DNA from: Akkermansiaceae bacterium
Lineage (GTDB): Bacteria; Verrucomicrobiota; Verrucomicrobiia; Verrucomicrobiales; Akkermansiaceae
DNA length: 64,000 bases
Assembly: GCA_025354565.1 (NCBI GenBank)
Contig: JANXMQ010000083.1
Span: forward strand, 1-64,000
Direction: 5' to 3'
Position 1 is the first letter of the stretch. Every line of letters begins with the position of its first letter. Below, one piece after another: positions 37,890-47,880 of this stretch. Under the pieces are notes generated by a model. The model was not told the origin of the DNA and did not search any database. It was given only the letters and a program-made list of their open reading frames with translations. The position numbers and the translations under genes were made by a program.

Positions 37890-39140
37890 ATGAAAACGAA
37901 AGCCGCATTATTTTTATCCACCGTCAGTCTGCTTCATGCGGGCGCACCTGATTTGGAAACCACACTCGCTCCGAAGCCAGAACCGTTGATCAAACCAATC
38001 ATCGACATCCGCGCCCGCTACGAGTTCGGCGAAATCGAGCATCTCGATCCGTCACAAGCATTCACCCTCCGCGAGCGGCTCGGGTTAAAGACCCAGGCAT
38101 GGAATGGCCTCAGTGTCTTGATCGAAGGTGAATTTAGCCAAGCTGTTGTCGATCACTACAATGGTGGCGCGGGTGCAACCGCCGACCCTTTCAATCCAAA
38201 GGACACCGTCATCGCCGATCCGCAGACCAACGAACTCAATCAAGGCTACGTGCAATACGAGGGATTCGACACCACGGCCAGAGTCGGACGCCAGCGCATC
38301 ATTTATGACAACGCCGCATTCATTGGCGACGTCGGCTGGCGTCAAAACGAGCAGACCTATGATGGTATTTCCATATCCAATAAGTCAATAGACGGGTTGA
38401 CACTCAATTATGCTTATATTGACCAAGTGAACCGGATCTTCGGATCGGACGCGGATATGCCCATCGTGCCGGGCTTCACCAATGTCCAAGATCTTGATGC
38501 CGAGGTGCATTTATTCAATGCCTCGTATGCGGGAATCAAGGGCCTGACGCTCGGCGCTTATGCTTATATCATGAATTTCAAGGAAGTCGGAGCTTGGGAT
38601 AACAATACCTACGGACTCAGCGCCAAAGGCACGGTTGGGGAAATTGCACTCTATGGTGAGCTCGCGTATCAGGACAAGGCCGGACTGAAAGGCGAGGAAC
38701 AGGCATTCTACGGACATGTAACAGCGACAAAGACTTTCGGGTCGCAGTCACTGACACTCGGTCTTGAACATCTTGACGCGGGATTCAAAACTCCGTTGGC
38801 CACCGTTCATGCTTTCAACGGCTTCGCGGATGTCACCGACGGTGCCCGGATATCCGGTGCGCATAACGGTCTGACTGATTTGTATGTCAACTATACGATT
38901 CCGATCTGCTTTGGGATTAAGTGGATGAATTCACTCCATGCTTTCGGCGACGACCAAATCTCCGCAGGCTACGGTTGGGAATATGATTCAGTTCTGACCA
39001 AGAAGTTTGATGAAAACTTCACCGCGCTTGCCAAGTTCGCAGAATTCTCATCCGAGGGTGATCCCTACACCGGCGGCAGCAAGGGGCCAGCCCTGCCTGA
39101 CGCCATACGGGCATCGATCGAACTTGATTATACTTTCTGA
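37890..39140 (+). CDS. Outer-membrane porin, alginate-export-like barrel
   Basis: 416 residues, start at ATG 37890 since a short signal peptide follows (MKTKAALFLSTVSLLHAGA). The rest is a run of alternating beta strands ending with a C-terminal phenylalanine (ELDYTF), the usual signal for outer-membrane barrels. Early strands (IDIRARYEFGEIE and FTLRERLGLKTQAWNGLSVLIEGEF) resemble the alginate-export/OprD-like porin group. It lies at the edge of the nitrate gene cluster on the same strand, so it may let nitrate or other small anions across the outer membrane; that is inference from position. Confidence 0.75.
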   Translation: MKTKAALFLSTVSLLHAGAPDLETTLAPKPEPLIKPIIDIRARYEFGEIEHLDPSQAFTLRERLGLKTQAWNGLSVLIEGEFSQAVVDHYNGGAGATADPFNPKDTVIADPQTNELNQGYVQYEGFDTTARVGRQRIIYDNAAFIGDVGWRQNEQTYDGISISNKSIDGLTLNYAYIDQVNRIFGSDADMPIVPGFTNVQDLDAEVHLFNASYAGIKGLTLGAYAYIMNFKEVGAWDNNTYGLSAKGTVGEIALYGELAYQDKAGLKGEEQAFYGHVTATKTFGSQSLTLGLEHLDAGFKTPLATVHAFNGFADVTDGARISGAHNGLTDLYVNYTIPICFGIKWMNSLHAFGDDQISAGYGWEYDSVLTKKFDENFTALAKFAEFSSEGDPYTGGSKGPALPDAIRASIELDYTF

Positions 39141-39169
39141 CGATTGGTTTGTCAGACGCTGCTAGATAG

Positions 39170-39200
39170 CGGGCCATTCCGACTTATCCGGGATGGCCCG
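39170..39200 (+). terminator. Intrinsic terminator after porin gene
   Basis: An 11-bp stem with one G-T pair: CGGGCCATTCC (39170-39180) and GGGATGGCCCG (39190-39200), loop of nine bases, followed by a T-rich stretch. It ends the porin transcript and separates it from the convergent LysR gene. Confidence 0.8.
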
Positions 39201-39205
39201 TTCAT

Positions 39206-40126
39206 TCATTCGGTCAGGTTCGATGGCATCGCGGCGAATGCCATTTCACATAAGCCGATAAACGCTTCCTCGACCAAGCTGGGTTCCCGCTTGGATGAGT
39301 GGAAAACCCCCCATTCGCGTTCGATGCCGGGTTCATCAATGTTGACGACTTTCAAGCTGCCATCCGCGATTTCACGGGCGGCGACCCATGGCGCGACGAT
39401 GCCAACACCTATGCCAAGTTTGGCCATTTCCTTGATGGCCTGCATATCCCCTAGGACCAGAGGTTTTCTGCAACGTCCGCCTTTTTGTTCGAGCCATTCC
39501 TCAATCAGGCGATGGGTTTCAGTGGCCTTCGCATAAATGATGAATTGCTGGTCGTTGATGGTGGCAAGCACCTTTGAACCATCAAGCGCCCATGGATGGA
39601 ACGGGGAAACCACAAAGGCCAGGCGGTCCTTGAACATTGGACGATAGCCGTCATCACCTTTTCCCCGTGGCTTGAGGCCAACGACGAGATCCAGTTCCGC
39701 ACCGGCTAAACGATCTAGCAAAAATGTCGTGTCCCCGGCTTCGATCACTGGCTCGCAACGGGGAAAACAATCGCGGAACTCCCGCAGCACCGAGGGAATC
39801 AGAAAGTGACAAAGACTGTGAGGTGCACCGATTCGGATGCGAGTCTGGCCCCAGCGCCGCAATCCATCGAGATCGCGGGTGGCCTGCTCCAGCTCGAAAA
39901 TCACTCGCTTGCAGCGTCGCAATAGCAACTCACCCTCAGCCGTGACGGCAACCCGTTTTCCAGTCCGGTCAAGCAAGCGACATGAAAGCTGCTCCTCAAG
40001 GGTTCTGAGAGAATGACTTACGGCAGATTGCGTGACAAATATCCGCCGGGCAGCCAGCGTAAAACTGCCCTCTTCGACCACGGCCACGAACGCTCTCAGT
40101 TGTCTTAAATCCGGAACCCAATCCAT
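39206..40126 (-). CDS. LysR-family transcriptional regulator
   Basis: 306 residues, normal LysR size. An N-terminal winged helix (LRQLRAFVAVVEEGSFTLAARRIFVTQSAVSHSLRTLEEQL) is followed by a periplasmic-binding-like effector domain from about residue 95 (RIRIGAPHSLCHFLIPSVL). It is divergent from the NrtA-like gene with 90 bases between, the usual place for a regulator of the neighbouring operon. The likely role is control of nitrate or nitrite assimilation genes; the inducer is not known. A T-N11-A site is present in the intergenic region. Confidence 0.93.
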   Translation of the reverse strand: MDWVPDLRQLRAFVAVVEEGSFTLAARRIFVTQSAVSHSLRTLEEQLSCRLLDRTGKRVAVTAEGELLLRRCKRVIFELEQATRDLDGLRRWGQTRIRIGAPHSLCHFLIPSVLREFRDCFPRCEPVIEAGDTTFLLDRLAGAELDLVVGLKPRGKGDDGYRPMFKDRLAFVVSPFHPWALDGSKVLATINDQQFIIYAKATETHRLIEEWLEQKGGRCRKPLVLGDMQAIKEMAKLGIGVGIVAPWVAAREIADGSLKVVNIDEPGIEREWGVFHSSKREPSLVEEAFIGLCEMAFAAMPSNLTE

Positions 40127-40163
40127 AATGAACCGCTTTCATTGCAAGTCGGATTATTTGAGC

Positions 40164-40178
40164 ATTGCTTGTGCCAAT
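40164..40178. promoter_or_regulatory. Candidate LysR-binding site
   Basis: ATTGCTTGTGCCAAT has ATTG/CAAT arms and contains T-N11-A, the LysR-box pattern. It lies between the divergent LysR gene and the NrtA-like gene. Confidence 0.4.
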
Positions 40179-40216
40179 TTGTCACTTTTGGCATTCCACG
40201 GGCTTACCCATGCAGG

Positions 40217-41260
40217 ATGAATACTCCCCAGCGACAGAAAACCAGCAGAATCCCCCTCCGCTTGGGCTTTGTGCCGTTGAGTGACTGTGCGCCGCTCGCA
40301 GTGGCCCAGGAAACCGGAATATTCGAACGTTATGGCTTGAATGTGACGCTGTCCCGAGAGTTGGGCTGGGCCAGTGTTAGAGATAAACTTTACTACGGGG
40401 ATCTGGACGCGGCACAATCCATTGCTGGCATCGCTTTCGCCCTTGGCATGGGCTTCAGCGAGTTGCGCTGCGAAGTCGCCGTCCCGCTGATCCTCAATTT
40501 GCATGGAAATGCGATCACGCTCGCGAATACGCTGAAACCATCGGATATCGGTAAGGGAGAGGGTTTGCAATCCTATCTAGCGGATTCTTGGAAACAGGAT
40601 CGGCCCTTCACCATGGCCGCCACCCATCGTTATTCATCACATCACATTCTACTCTATCAGTGGCTCCGGCGTTACGGTTTGTCAACGCCTTCAGATGTCG
40701 AAATTATTTTCCTGCCACCACCGCTCATGCCCCGCCACCTAAAGGCCGGGCACATCGATGGATATTGTGTCGGCGAACCATGGAATTCCGAGGCCATTCT
40801 GGCAGGGACCGGATGGTGTCCCGCTACTTCTGCTGACCTATCTCACGGACACCCGGAAAAAGTACTCATTCTATCGGGCGAATTCCTGCGTGAGCGGAAA
40901 GATGATGCGATAGCCCTCACCGCTGCATTGTTAGAATCCTGCAAGTTGTGTCAGAACTCGGAATTCCGAAATGAGATGATTTCCATTCTCAGACTCAAGG
41001 AATACACCGGAGCCTCGGAAGAGGTCTTGTGGAACAGTCTGGGTCACCAGTTCAATAGCGGGGTAAACACCTCGAGCGCCTCCGCTTTTCATGTGTTTCA
41101 CGGGGATTCGGTAAACCGACCCACCGTGGAAAAAGCCTCATGGGTGCTCGCCGGGCTTCGCAACATCGGAATTCTTCCGGATGTCACCGCCGGGTCATTG
41201 TCCCGGATTTATCGTGAGGATTTGTTTCACACCGCCACCTTATGTTCGCAAGGGGCATGA
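40217..41260 (+). CDS. NrtA-like protein without signal peptide
   Basis: 347 residues of the nitrate/bicarbonate-binding NrtA/CmpA/NasS family: IPLRLGFVPLSDCAPLAVAQETGIFERYGLNV at the start, then HIDGYCVGEPWNSEA, the ligand-site block that also occurs in NrtA. No signal peptide, so it should stay in the cytoplasm, unlike the exported NrtA 100 bases downstream. NasS, the cytoplasmic nitrate sensor, has this form and works with the antiterminator NasT, which is absent in this window. It might also replace the NrtA-like domain that NrtC ATPases normally carry. First gene after the divergent LysR gene. Confidence 0.75.
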   Translation: MNTPQRQKTSRIPLRLGFVPLSDCAPLAVAQETGIFERYGLNVTLSRELGWASVRDKLYYGDLDAAQSIAGIAFALGMGFSELRCEVAVPLILNLHGNAITLANTLKPSDIGKGEGLQSYLADSWKQDRPFTMAATHRYSSHHILLYQWLRRYGLSTPSDVEIIFLPPPLMPRHLKAGHIDGYCVGEPWNSEAILAGTGWCPATSADLSHGHPEKVLILSGEFLRERKDDAIALTAALLESCKLCQNSEFRNEMISILRLKEYTGASEEVLWNSLGHQFNSGVNTSSASAFHVFHGDSVNRPTVEKASWVLAGLRNIGILPDVTAGSLSRIYREDLFHTATLCSQGA

Positions 41261-41305
41261 GTTCACCTCATTTCCACGATGAAATGGTATCCCCATCTCA
41301 GTTCC

Positions 41306-41335
41306 TATAATTTCTGACTTGGCATCCACGCCGCT
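41306..41335 (+). promoter_or_regulatory. Candidate promoter for nrtA (sigma-54-like)
   Basis: TTGGCATCCACGCCGCT at 41319-41335 has the sigma-54 layout: GG and GC separated by ten bases, with TTGGCA matching the -24 box. The -12 half is weaker. A perfect TATAAT (41306-41311) lies upstream but without a good -35 box. Nitrogen-regulated sigma-54 control would suit a nitrate uptake operon. Confidence 0.35.
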
Positions 41336-41362
41336 TTGAAAAGAGACAAACAGCGACCCACC

Positions 41363-42649
41363 ATGGAACAATCACACTTATTATCACGCCGCAAGTTTCT
41401 CACCGCCTCCACCAAAGCCACCGCACTTGGACTTCTCGCCTCGGGGTTGCCCAGTGGCTGGGTCGGAGCCCAGACAGCCAGCGACTCGCCGGAATCACCG
41501 AATATGAATTTCGGCATCATCGCGCTGACCGACTGCTCGCCAATCGTCATCGCTCATGAAATGGGCCTCTTTAAAAAGTATGGGATCACATCCACCGTCA
41601 CCAAGGGCGCGAGTTGGGCCGCCATCCGCGACTCGCTTTCCAACGGCGACATCCAGGCGACACACATGTTGTTAGGTATGCCCATCGCTTCCACCATGGG
41701 CCTCGGCGGTGCACCTAAGAAGCCGATGATCGTGCCGTGGTTGCTCAACCGCAACGGCCAATCGATCAGCCTTGCGAATTCCCTAAAAGGCAAGGTCGCC
41801 GCCGATCCGAAGGCGCTCAAGCCACTCGTCGATGCCGCCAAGGCCGCTGGTAATCCCATGTCATTCGCCATGACCTTCCCACCCGGCACCCACGCCATGT
41901 GGCTGCGTTATTGGTTGGCCGCCGGTGGCATCAATCCCGGCGATGTCTCAGGCGCAGGTGCAGACATTTCCCTCATCACCATCCCGCCGCCGCAGATGGT
42001 GGCAAACATGCAGGCTGGAAAAATGGACGGTTTCTGCGTCGGCGAGCCGTGGAATGCCAAGACCATCAAGGACGACATTGGCTTCACCGCCATCAACACC
42101 CAAGACATTTGGAAGGATCACCCGGAAAAATGCTGCGCTTTCACCGAAGAGTTTGCGGCTAAAAATCCGAAAACCGTGAAGGCTGTCCTTAAGGCGCTTC
42201 ACGAAGCCAGCGTCTGGCTCGACAAAATGGACAATCGCCCCGAGCAAGCGAAAATTGTCAGCGCCCCGACCTATATCAACTGCCCGCCCGAGGCCATCCT
42301 GCCCCGGCTCCAAGGCAAGTATGACATGGGCGACGGCCGTAAAATCCGCGATCCTAACTATATGATATTTAGCGATCGCAACTGCAACTATCCACAGCCG
42401 AAATATGCCAAATGGTGGCTCACCCAGCTCCGCCGCTGGGGCTTCACTGCGGGTGCTCCCGATTACGATGGCGTAGCCAAACAGGTCATGCGGACCGACA
42501 TTTACGAGGAAGCCATGAAAGAAATTGGCTACACCCACGGCGGTGCCAGCACTTCCAAAGAATCCTTCTTTGACGGCTCCACCTTCGACCCCACCGGCGA
42601 CATGGAAGCTTACGCCAGCTCCTTCGCAGTTAAAACGCTCAAAGGCTAA
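41363..42649 (+). CDS. nrtA: Nitrate ABC transporter substrate-binding protein
   Basis: 428 residues. The N-terminus carries a twin-arginine motif (LSRRKFLTAS) and a hydrophobic stretch ending near VGAQ, so Tat export is likely. The body matches NrtA/CmpA: MNFGIIALTDCSPIVIAHEMGLFKKYGI, GKMDGFCVGEPWNAK and SDRNCNYPQPKYAKWWLTQLRRWG. It would bind nitrate (perhaps nitrite) in the periplasm and deliver it to NrtB with the two ATPases. NrtB follows 69 bases downstream on the same strand. Confidence 0.9.
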   Translation: MEQSHLLSRRKFLTASTKATALGLLASGLPSGWVGAQTASDSPESPNMNFGIIALTDCSPIVIAHEMGLFKKYGITSTVTKGASWAAIRDSLSNGDIQATHMLLGMPIASTMGLGGAPKKPMIVPWLLNRNGQSISLANSLKGKVAADPKALKPLVDAAKAAGNPMSFAMTFPPGTHAMWLRYWLAAGGINPGDVSGAGADISLITIPPPQMVANMQAGKMDGFCVGEPWNAKTIKDDIGFTAINTQDIWKDHPEKCCAFTEEFAAKNPKTVKAVLKALHEASVWLDKMDNRPEQAKIVSAPTYINCPPEAILPRLQGKYDMGDGRKIRDPNYMIFSDRNCNYPQPKYAKWWLTQLRRWGFTAGAPDYDGVAKQVMRTDIYEEAMKEIGYTHGGASTSKESFFDGSTFDPTGDMEAYASSFAVKTLKG

Positions 42650-42718
42650 CAACGCATTCATCAGGGGCGGTCCGCCCGAATCGGCTCGCCCCTTTCATTA
42701 ACATACAACGTCACCCGC

Positions 42719-43603
42719 ATGAAACTCTTCTATCATCTCAAGCTCGACGCTATTCTCCTTCCCGTCATTGCCATCTTGATCTGCATCGGTGGCTGGGCAC
42801 TCGTCGCCGGGCATTCGAAAATCACCAAGTCGGTTGATGATTTCGGGGATACGGTGACCAAGACTGAACGCTTCGGACTCTCGAAGAATCTCCCGTCCCC
42901 GGCGGAAACTTGGATCGCTAGCCAGCCCTATATCGTCGAGCCCTTCGCCAAACGGGGTGAGCTTGATCAAGGCATCCTCCGTTTCGCCTGGCTCTCACTG
43001 AAACTCGTTGCCCAAGGTTATGCCATCGCCCTTCTTTTCGGCACACCGATCGGATTTTTCCTCGGATTATCGAAAAACTTCACTCGCGCCTTCGATCCCA
43101 TCATCCAGATCTTGCGGCCCGTCTCACCGCTCGCATGGCTGCCGCTCGGTATGGTGCTGTTCAGCGGCTTGAAAGTCATGGATGCCGCCGGTCGAACCAC
43201 CTTCGGCACCTCCGATGCCGCCGCCCTTTTCACCATCGCCATCTGTGCGATGTGGCCCACGGTCCTCAACACCGCTGTCGGCGTGCGTGCCGTGCCGCAG
43301 GACTATCTGAACGTCGCGAAAGTCCTGAAACTGTCAAAAGCAAAGACCCTGTTCAAGATTCTCATCCCCTCCGCCCTACCCTATATGTTTACCGGCTTCC
43401 GCTTGTCGTTAGGCATCGCTTGGCTTGTCATCGTTGCGGTGGAAATGCTGATCGGAAAACCCGGTGTCGGCGGTTTCCTCTGGCAGCAATACAATGCTAA
43501 CAGCTATGCCCATATTATACTTTCGATTCTTACCATCGGAATTATTGGCTATATCCTAGACCGGTTTATGAGCCTCATCGAGGGTAGGTTTCGGTCGGCT
43601 TGA
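42719..43603 (+). CDS. nrtB: Nitrate ABC transporter permease
   Basis: 294 residues, an inner-membrane permease of the NrtB/SsuC/TauC type. The N-terminus is one membrane span with a periplasmic stretch, then the ABC permease domain with about five more spans. The cytoplasmic-loop EAA-type motif fits the segment AVPQDYLNVAKVLKLSKAKTLFKILIPSALPYMFTGFRLSLGIAWL. The pairing with NrtA and two ATPases gives the whole transporter. The ATG at 42719 follows the nrtA stop by 69 bases. Confidence 0.92.
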   Translation: MKLFYHLKLDAILLPVIAILICIGGWALVAGHSKITKSVDDFGDTVTKTERFGLSKNLPSPAETWIASQPYIVEPFAKRGELDQGILRFAWLSLKLVAQGYAIALLFGTPIGFFLGLSKNFTRAFDPIIQILRPVSPLAWLPLGMVLFSGLKVMDAAGRTTFGTSDAAALFTIAICAMWPTVLNTAVGVRAVPQDYLNVAKVLKLSKAKTLFKILIPSALPYMFTGFRLSLGIAWLVIVAVEMLIGKPGVGGFLWQQYNANSYAHIILSILTIGIIGYILDRFMSLIEGRFRSA

Positions 43604-43642
43604 GTGATATGACCTATAGGATTGATAAAACATATTTTCCCC

Positions 43643-44572
43643 ATGCCTCCCATCCTCGAATTCAAAGAAGTATCGAAAACCTTCGGTCGTCTTCACGAAG
43701 CCACCACCATCCTACGCGATGTGAATCTCTCCGTCGCGGAGGGCGACTTCGTTTCGATCATCGGCTACTCTGGCTCCGGCAAAAGTACGCTCATCAACCT
43801 TATCGCCGGTTTGCTTAAACCCACGACCGGCAGCGCGATGATGGATGACAATCCTATCGACGGCCCAGGACCAGAACGTGGCATCGTGTTCCAAAACTAC
43901 TCGCTACTCCCTTGGCTGACCGTTATGGAAAACGTCCGCCTCGCCGTGGATCAGCTTTTCCCCCGACTCTCCGAATCCGACCTTCATGCCCGCGCCGCGA
44001 AATATGTGGATATGGTGAAGCTCAGTCCCGCAGCTAACAAATATCCCAAGGAGCTTTCCGGCGGGATGCGTCAGCGCGTTTCCGTCGCCCGCACCCTCGC
44101 TGCAAACCCGCGCGTGCTGCTGCTAGACGAACCGCTTTCTGCCCTAGATGCCCTCACCCGTGCCACCTTGCAGGATGAAATTGTGGACATCTGGCAGAAT
44201 AATCGCACCACCGTCATCTGGATCACCAATGATCCTGACGAAGCGATTTTGGTGGCCGACCGCGTCATCCCCCTGCTGCCTGGACGCAATGGTGCCACCC
44301 TTGGCACGGAAATTTCGATCGGATTCCAGCGGCCTCGTGTCCGTAACGAGGTGTTGAAAACGGGTGAATTCAAGGATCTCAAGCTACAGCTCGTTCAGGC
44401 GCTTCTCGACGCGAAAAAAGACAGCGTCCCAACCATCACCCGGAAACTCGCCGTCCCTGATATTTTGCCCGAAGACCTATCTTACAAAAACCGGTTCGAT
44501 CTATCCAATCGTACCGGCCCGCGCCGCCGCTCACAGCTCGCCCGCGAGGAACTCAAAATCGAAGTCTCATGA
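43643..44572 (+). CDS. nrtC: Nitrate ABC transporter ATPase, NrtC-type but short
   Basis: 309 residues starting at [13 protein letters not shown] motifs are complete: Walker [11 protein letters not shown]-loop [11 protein letters not shown], signature [10 protein letters not shown], Walker [13 protein letters not shown], with the switch position as Asn (WITNDPDEA) in place of the usual His. The C-terminal ~80 residues are an extra tail. Cyanobacterial NrtC carries a C-terminal NrtA-like regulatory domain; it is missing here, and the free cytoplasmic NrtA-like protein upstream may fill that role. The stop overlaps the next ATPase start (ATGA). Confidence 0.85.
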   Translation: MPPILEFKEVSKTFGRLHEATTILRDVNLSVAEGDFVSIIGYSGSGKSTLINLIAGLLKPTTGSAMMDDNPIDGPGPERGIVFQNYSLLPWLTVMENVRLAVDQLFPRLSESDLHARAAKYVDMVKLSPAANKYPKELSGGMRQRVSVARTLAANPRVLLLDEPLSALDALTRATLQDEIVDIWQNNRTTVIWITNDPDEAILVADRVIPLLPGRNGATLGTEISIGFQRPRVRNEVLKTGEFKDLKLQLVQALLDAKKDSVPTITRKLAVPDILPEDLSYKNRFDLSNRTGPRRRSQLAREELKIEVS

Positions 44573-45444
44573 CCACCCGCGCACCCGTTCTCGAGCTCTT
44601 CAAGCTCACCAAGTCCTACCCTTCTGCCAAGGGAGCAGCCGTCATCGTTAAGGACTTCACTCTGAACTTCGCCGCAGGAGAATTCATCACCCTCATCGGC
44701 CACTCCGGTTGTGGAAAATCCACCGTCCTCTCGATGGTGGCAGGTCTCACGGAGATCACCGGTGGTGGCATGATTCTCGCCGGTCGCGAAACCAACGAGG
44801 CTGGCCCTGACCGTGGCGTGGTATTCCAATCCCCTTGCCTACTGCCCTGGATGACCGCTTTTGAAAATGTCATGCTCGGTGTCAACCAAGTGTATTTTAC
44901 CGCCTCCAAAGAAGAGCGCCGTGAACTCGCCGAATACTATCTAACGGTCGTTGGCCTCGGCGGCGCAATGCATAAATTTCCCGGTGATCTCTCCCAAGGG
45001 ATGCGCCAACGTGTTGGCATCGCCCGCGCCTTCGCCCTCCAACCGAAGATGCTCCTGCTAGATGAGCCATTCGGGATGCTAGATGCACTCACTAAGATGG
45101 AACTTCAGGAGGTTTTGCTGGAACTCTGGCGGCGCAACAAGCTCACCACCCTGATGGTCACTCACGACGTGGACGAGGCTATTTTCCTATCCGACCGCGT
45201 CGTCATGATGACCGACGGCCCCGAGGCTGAAGTTGGCGATATATTGGAAATCCCCTTCGAACGCCCGCGCCACCGCGCCACTGTCCTCGCCGATCCCCGC
45301 TACATGCAATGCCACAATCACCTCCTCACTTTCCTCAACGAGCGTTCACACATCCGACCCAGCAGGATTCAAACCACCCCGCCAGCAGGAACAGCCCAGC
45401 GATCAGAAATTGACATTCATGGCATAAGTGAACTCGCAGGATGA
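44569..45444 (+). CDS. nrtD: Nitrate ABC transporter ATPase, NrtD-type
   Basis: 291 residues with complete ABC motifs: Walker [11 protein letters not shown]-loop [11 protein letters not shown], signature [10 protein letters not shown], Walker [13 protein letters not shown] and switch His in VTHDVDEA. With the preceding ATPase it forms a heterodimer that powers NrtB. The start overlaps the upstream stop by four bases. The C-terminal 45 residues are a variable tail. nirA follows after 102 bases. Confidence 0.92.
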   Translation: MTTRAPVLELFKLTKSYPSAKGAAVIVKDFTLNFAAGEFITLIGHSGCGKSTVLSMVAGLTEITGGGMILAGRETNEAGPDRGVVFQSPCLLPWMTAFENVMLGVNQVYFTASKEERRELAEYYLTVVGLGGAMHKFPGDLSQGMRQRVGIARAFALQPKMLLLDEPFGMLDALTKMELQEVLLELWRRNKLTTLMVTHDVDEAIFLSDRVVMMTDGPEAEVGDILEIPFERPRHRATVLADPRYMQCHNHLLTFLNERSHIRPSRIQTTPPAGTAQRSEIDIHGISELAG

Positions 45445-45546
45445 ATGTTTTTCCTTCCGCTGATGACTGAGATTCCCAGCTCAGGATCCCGTGTTCTCAT
45501 CGGCGGTATAAAGGATGCTCAATAGATACAACTCACAGTCATCAAT

Positions 45547-47295
45547 ATGGTCACTTTCGTAAATTCCGGATTCACCGAGGAACAGGTCAATTACCTTTCC
45601 GGCTTTGTCTCCGGCGTTCTTCAAAGCCGCAACATGCCCTTTCTTGGCCAAGACTCCGGCCGCCGCTTCACCCATGAGCCTGCCATCGCCGAGCCGGAAA
45701 CGGTTTTTGGAACCCCGCTAGATGACCTCTGCAAGGAGGAGTTGATCAAGCACGAGCAGAATGGACTCGATTGCTATGATACCATTCTTGCCAATGCCAT
45801 TGCCGACCGTTTCCCCGAAGACGGCGATGTGTTCCGCTATAAGTTTCATGGCCTTTTTTTCGTCTCTCCCGCCCAGGAGAGTTTTATGCTCCGCTGCCGT
45901 ATCGCCGGTGGTTCACTCAACAGCGGGCAGTTGCGTGGCCTTGCAGAAATAGCCGCTGATTGGGGGCCGGGCCGTATCGACCTCACCACTCGCGCCAATG
46001 TACAGGTGCGTGAGATCATGCCAAAGGATTGCCCAGATGTGCTGATGAAACTCGATGAGCTTGGTCTCACCTCCCAAGGTTCCGGCGCGGACAATATCCG
46101 CAATATCACAGCCACCCCGACCAGCGGCTTTGACCCGGATGAGCTTATCGACGTGATGCCCTACGCCCGAGCAATGCATCATTATATTCTCAAGAACCGC
46201 GATCTTTATGGCCTCCCACGCAAGTTCAATATCTCCTACGATTCCGGCGGTCGCGTCTCGGTCTGTGCCGACACCAACGACATCGCGTTCTACGCTGTCA
46301 AAGTCTGTGAAAACTCCATGGGTGTCGAGCCAGGCGTCTATTTCCGCATGCAGCTCTGCGGTATCACCGGGCATAAACAGTTTGCCACCGATTGTGGCTT
46401 ACTGCTCACACCGGCGGAGACCATCCCCGTCGCAGCGGCCCTCATCCGCGTCTTTATCGAAAATGGCGACAGAACGAACCGCAAGAAAGCCCGCCTCAAA
46501 TACCTGGTAGATCAATGGGGTATTCCGAAAACGCTCACAGAGACGCAAAAGAAACTCGCATTTCAGCTCCGCTATTTCCCTCTGGAAAATTGTTTGCCAT
46601 CCATCCCTAAATCCAAGCACGGTCACCTTGGCATCCATCCACAGTCCGATGGAAAAAACTACCTCGGTGTCCTCATTCCCGTCGGTGCGATGTCCTGTGA
46701 AAATGTCCGTCAGATTTGCAATATCGCTGACCGTTACGGGCGCGGTGAGATTCGTCTAACCGTCTGGCAGAACCTCATTATACCGGGCATTTCCTCGGAG
46801 AACCTCGCTGCCGCAACCGCAGCCGTTATTGCGGCCGGCCTCGAATACCGCCCTTCCTCCATCACCGGCGGCATCATCGCATGTACTGGCAGTCGCGGCT
46901 GCAAATATGCGGCGGCGGACACCAAGGGCCACGCCGTTGCCCTCGGCGGATACCTCGGCTCCCGCCTTGAGTTAGACACACCAGTCAACATCCATTTCAC
47001 CGGCTGCCAGCACTCGTGTGCCCAGCACTACATCGGCGATATTGGCATGATGGGCGTCCGTGTAAAAACGGCTTCTGGCGAATCCGTCGATGGCTACAAT
47101 ATCGTCCTCGGCGGCGGCGGCGATGACACTCAGTCCGTCGCGCGGGAGATATGGAAATCCATTGCCTACTGTAAAATCCCGCCTCTGATAGAACGGCTGC
47201 TCAACGCTTACCTGGCCGGTCGTGTCCTCGGTGAAACTTTCGCCCAATTCGCCAACCGCCACTCCGTCGAGGATATCCACAAACTCGCAAGCTAA
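45547..47295 (+). CDS. nirA: Siroheme [4Fe-4S] nitrite reductase, NirA-like
   Basis: 582 residues, cytoplasmic. It would reduce nitrite to ammonium with six electrons. Two ferredoxin-nitrite/sulfite reductase repeats are seen: the first with [16 protein letters not shown], the second with [18 protein letters not shown]. The siroheme/cluster cysteines are CTGSRGC (Cys-x5-Cys) and CQHSC (Cys-x3-Cys). I call nitrite rather than sulfite reductase from its place in the nitrate cluster. No reductase flavin domain is fused; the flavodoxin gene six bases downstream is a candidate donor. Confidence 0.88.
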   Translation: MVTFVNSGFTEEQVNYLSGFVSGVLQSRNMPFLGQDSGRRFTHEPAIAEPETVFGTPLDDLCKEELIKHEQNGLDCYDTILANAIADRFPEDGDVFRYKFHGLFFVSPAQESFMLRCRIAGGSLNSGQLRGLAEIAADWGPGRIDLTTRANVQVREIMPKDCPDVLMKLDELGLTSQGSGADNIRNITATPTSGFDPDELIDVMPYARAMHHYILKNRDLYGLPRKFNISYDSGGRVSVCADTNDIAFYAVKVCENSMGVEPGVYFRMQLCGITGHKQFATDCGLLLTPAETIPVAAALIRVFIENGDRTNRKKARLKYLVDQWGIPKTLTETQKKLAFQLRYFPLENCLPSIPKSKHGHLGIHPQSDGKNYLGVLIPVGAMSCENVRQICNIADRYGRGEIRLTVWQNLIIPGISSENLAAATAAVIAAGLEYRPSSITGGIIACTGSRGCKYAAADTKGHAVALGGYLGSRLELDTPVNIHFTGCQHSCAQHYIGDIGMMGVRVKTASGESVDGYNIVLGGGGDDTQSVAREIWKSIAYCKIPPLIERLLNAYLAGRVLGETFAQFANRHSVEDIHKLAS

Positions 47296-47301
47296 GTCTC
47301 C

Positions 47302-47880
47302 ATGAACCTCACCATCCCGGACAATGCACCGTTTACCAATAACCAACGGATGTGGCTGAAGGGCTTTCTCGATGGCATTACTTCAACGATCCTTGCGCCC
47401 CCTCTCGTCCCATCAAGCTCCGTCCCAACCGCCGGATATCCGCTGACGATCGCATGGGGTTCTCAGACAGGCACCTGCGAAACTCTCGCGAAAAAGGCGG
47501 CCAAATCCCTCGCTGCAAATGGCCACATCCCGACGGTTCTCAACATGCAGTTGATCTCTGCGGAAATCCTGACAACTACCCAACGCCTGCTTATCATCAC
47601 ATCAACTTATGGCGATGGCGAACCACCCGATAATGCCGCCGCGCTCCATGCCGTCCTGCATTCCGCTGACGCACCCCAGCTCCCGTCTCTACATTACTCC
47701 GTTCTCGCCCTCGGTGATTCCAGCTACCCGGATTTCTGCAAGTGCGGCCGAGACTTCGACGAGCGGCTCGCCGCTCTCGGCGCATCCCGCAGCGCCCCCT
47801 ATATTGAATGTGACGTCGATTACGACAGCCCATTTGCCGAATGGATCACTGCGGTGGGTGCCTTCCTCGCGCCCGCATGA
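47302..47880 (+). CDS. Free-standing CysJ-type flavodoxin domain
   Basis: 192 residues. After ~45 residues (NNQRMWLKGFLDGI) comes a flavodoxin fold of the CysJ/diflavin type: IAWGSQTGTCETLA phosphate-binding loop, IITSTYGDGEPPDNA and ALGDSSYPDFCKCGRDFDERL. In diflavin reductases this domain is followed by FAD and NADP domains; here it stands alone. Its N-terminus resembles the linker found in assimilatory nitrate or sulfite reductase flavoproteins. Likely an electron carrier to NirA or the nitrate reductase. Its stop overlaps the next start (ATGA). Confidence 0.85.
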   Translation: MNLTIPDNAPFTNNQRMWLKGFLDGITSTILAPPLVPSSSVPTAGYPLTIAWGSQTGTCETLAKKAAKSLAANGHIPTVLNMQLISAEILTTTQRLLIITSTYGDGEPPDNAAALHAVLHSADAPQLPSLHYSVLALGDSSYPDFCKCGRDFDERLAALGASRSAPYIECDVDYDSPFAEWITAVGAFLAPA

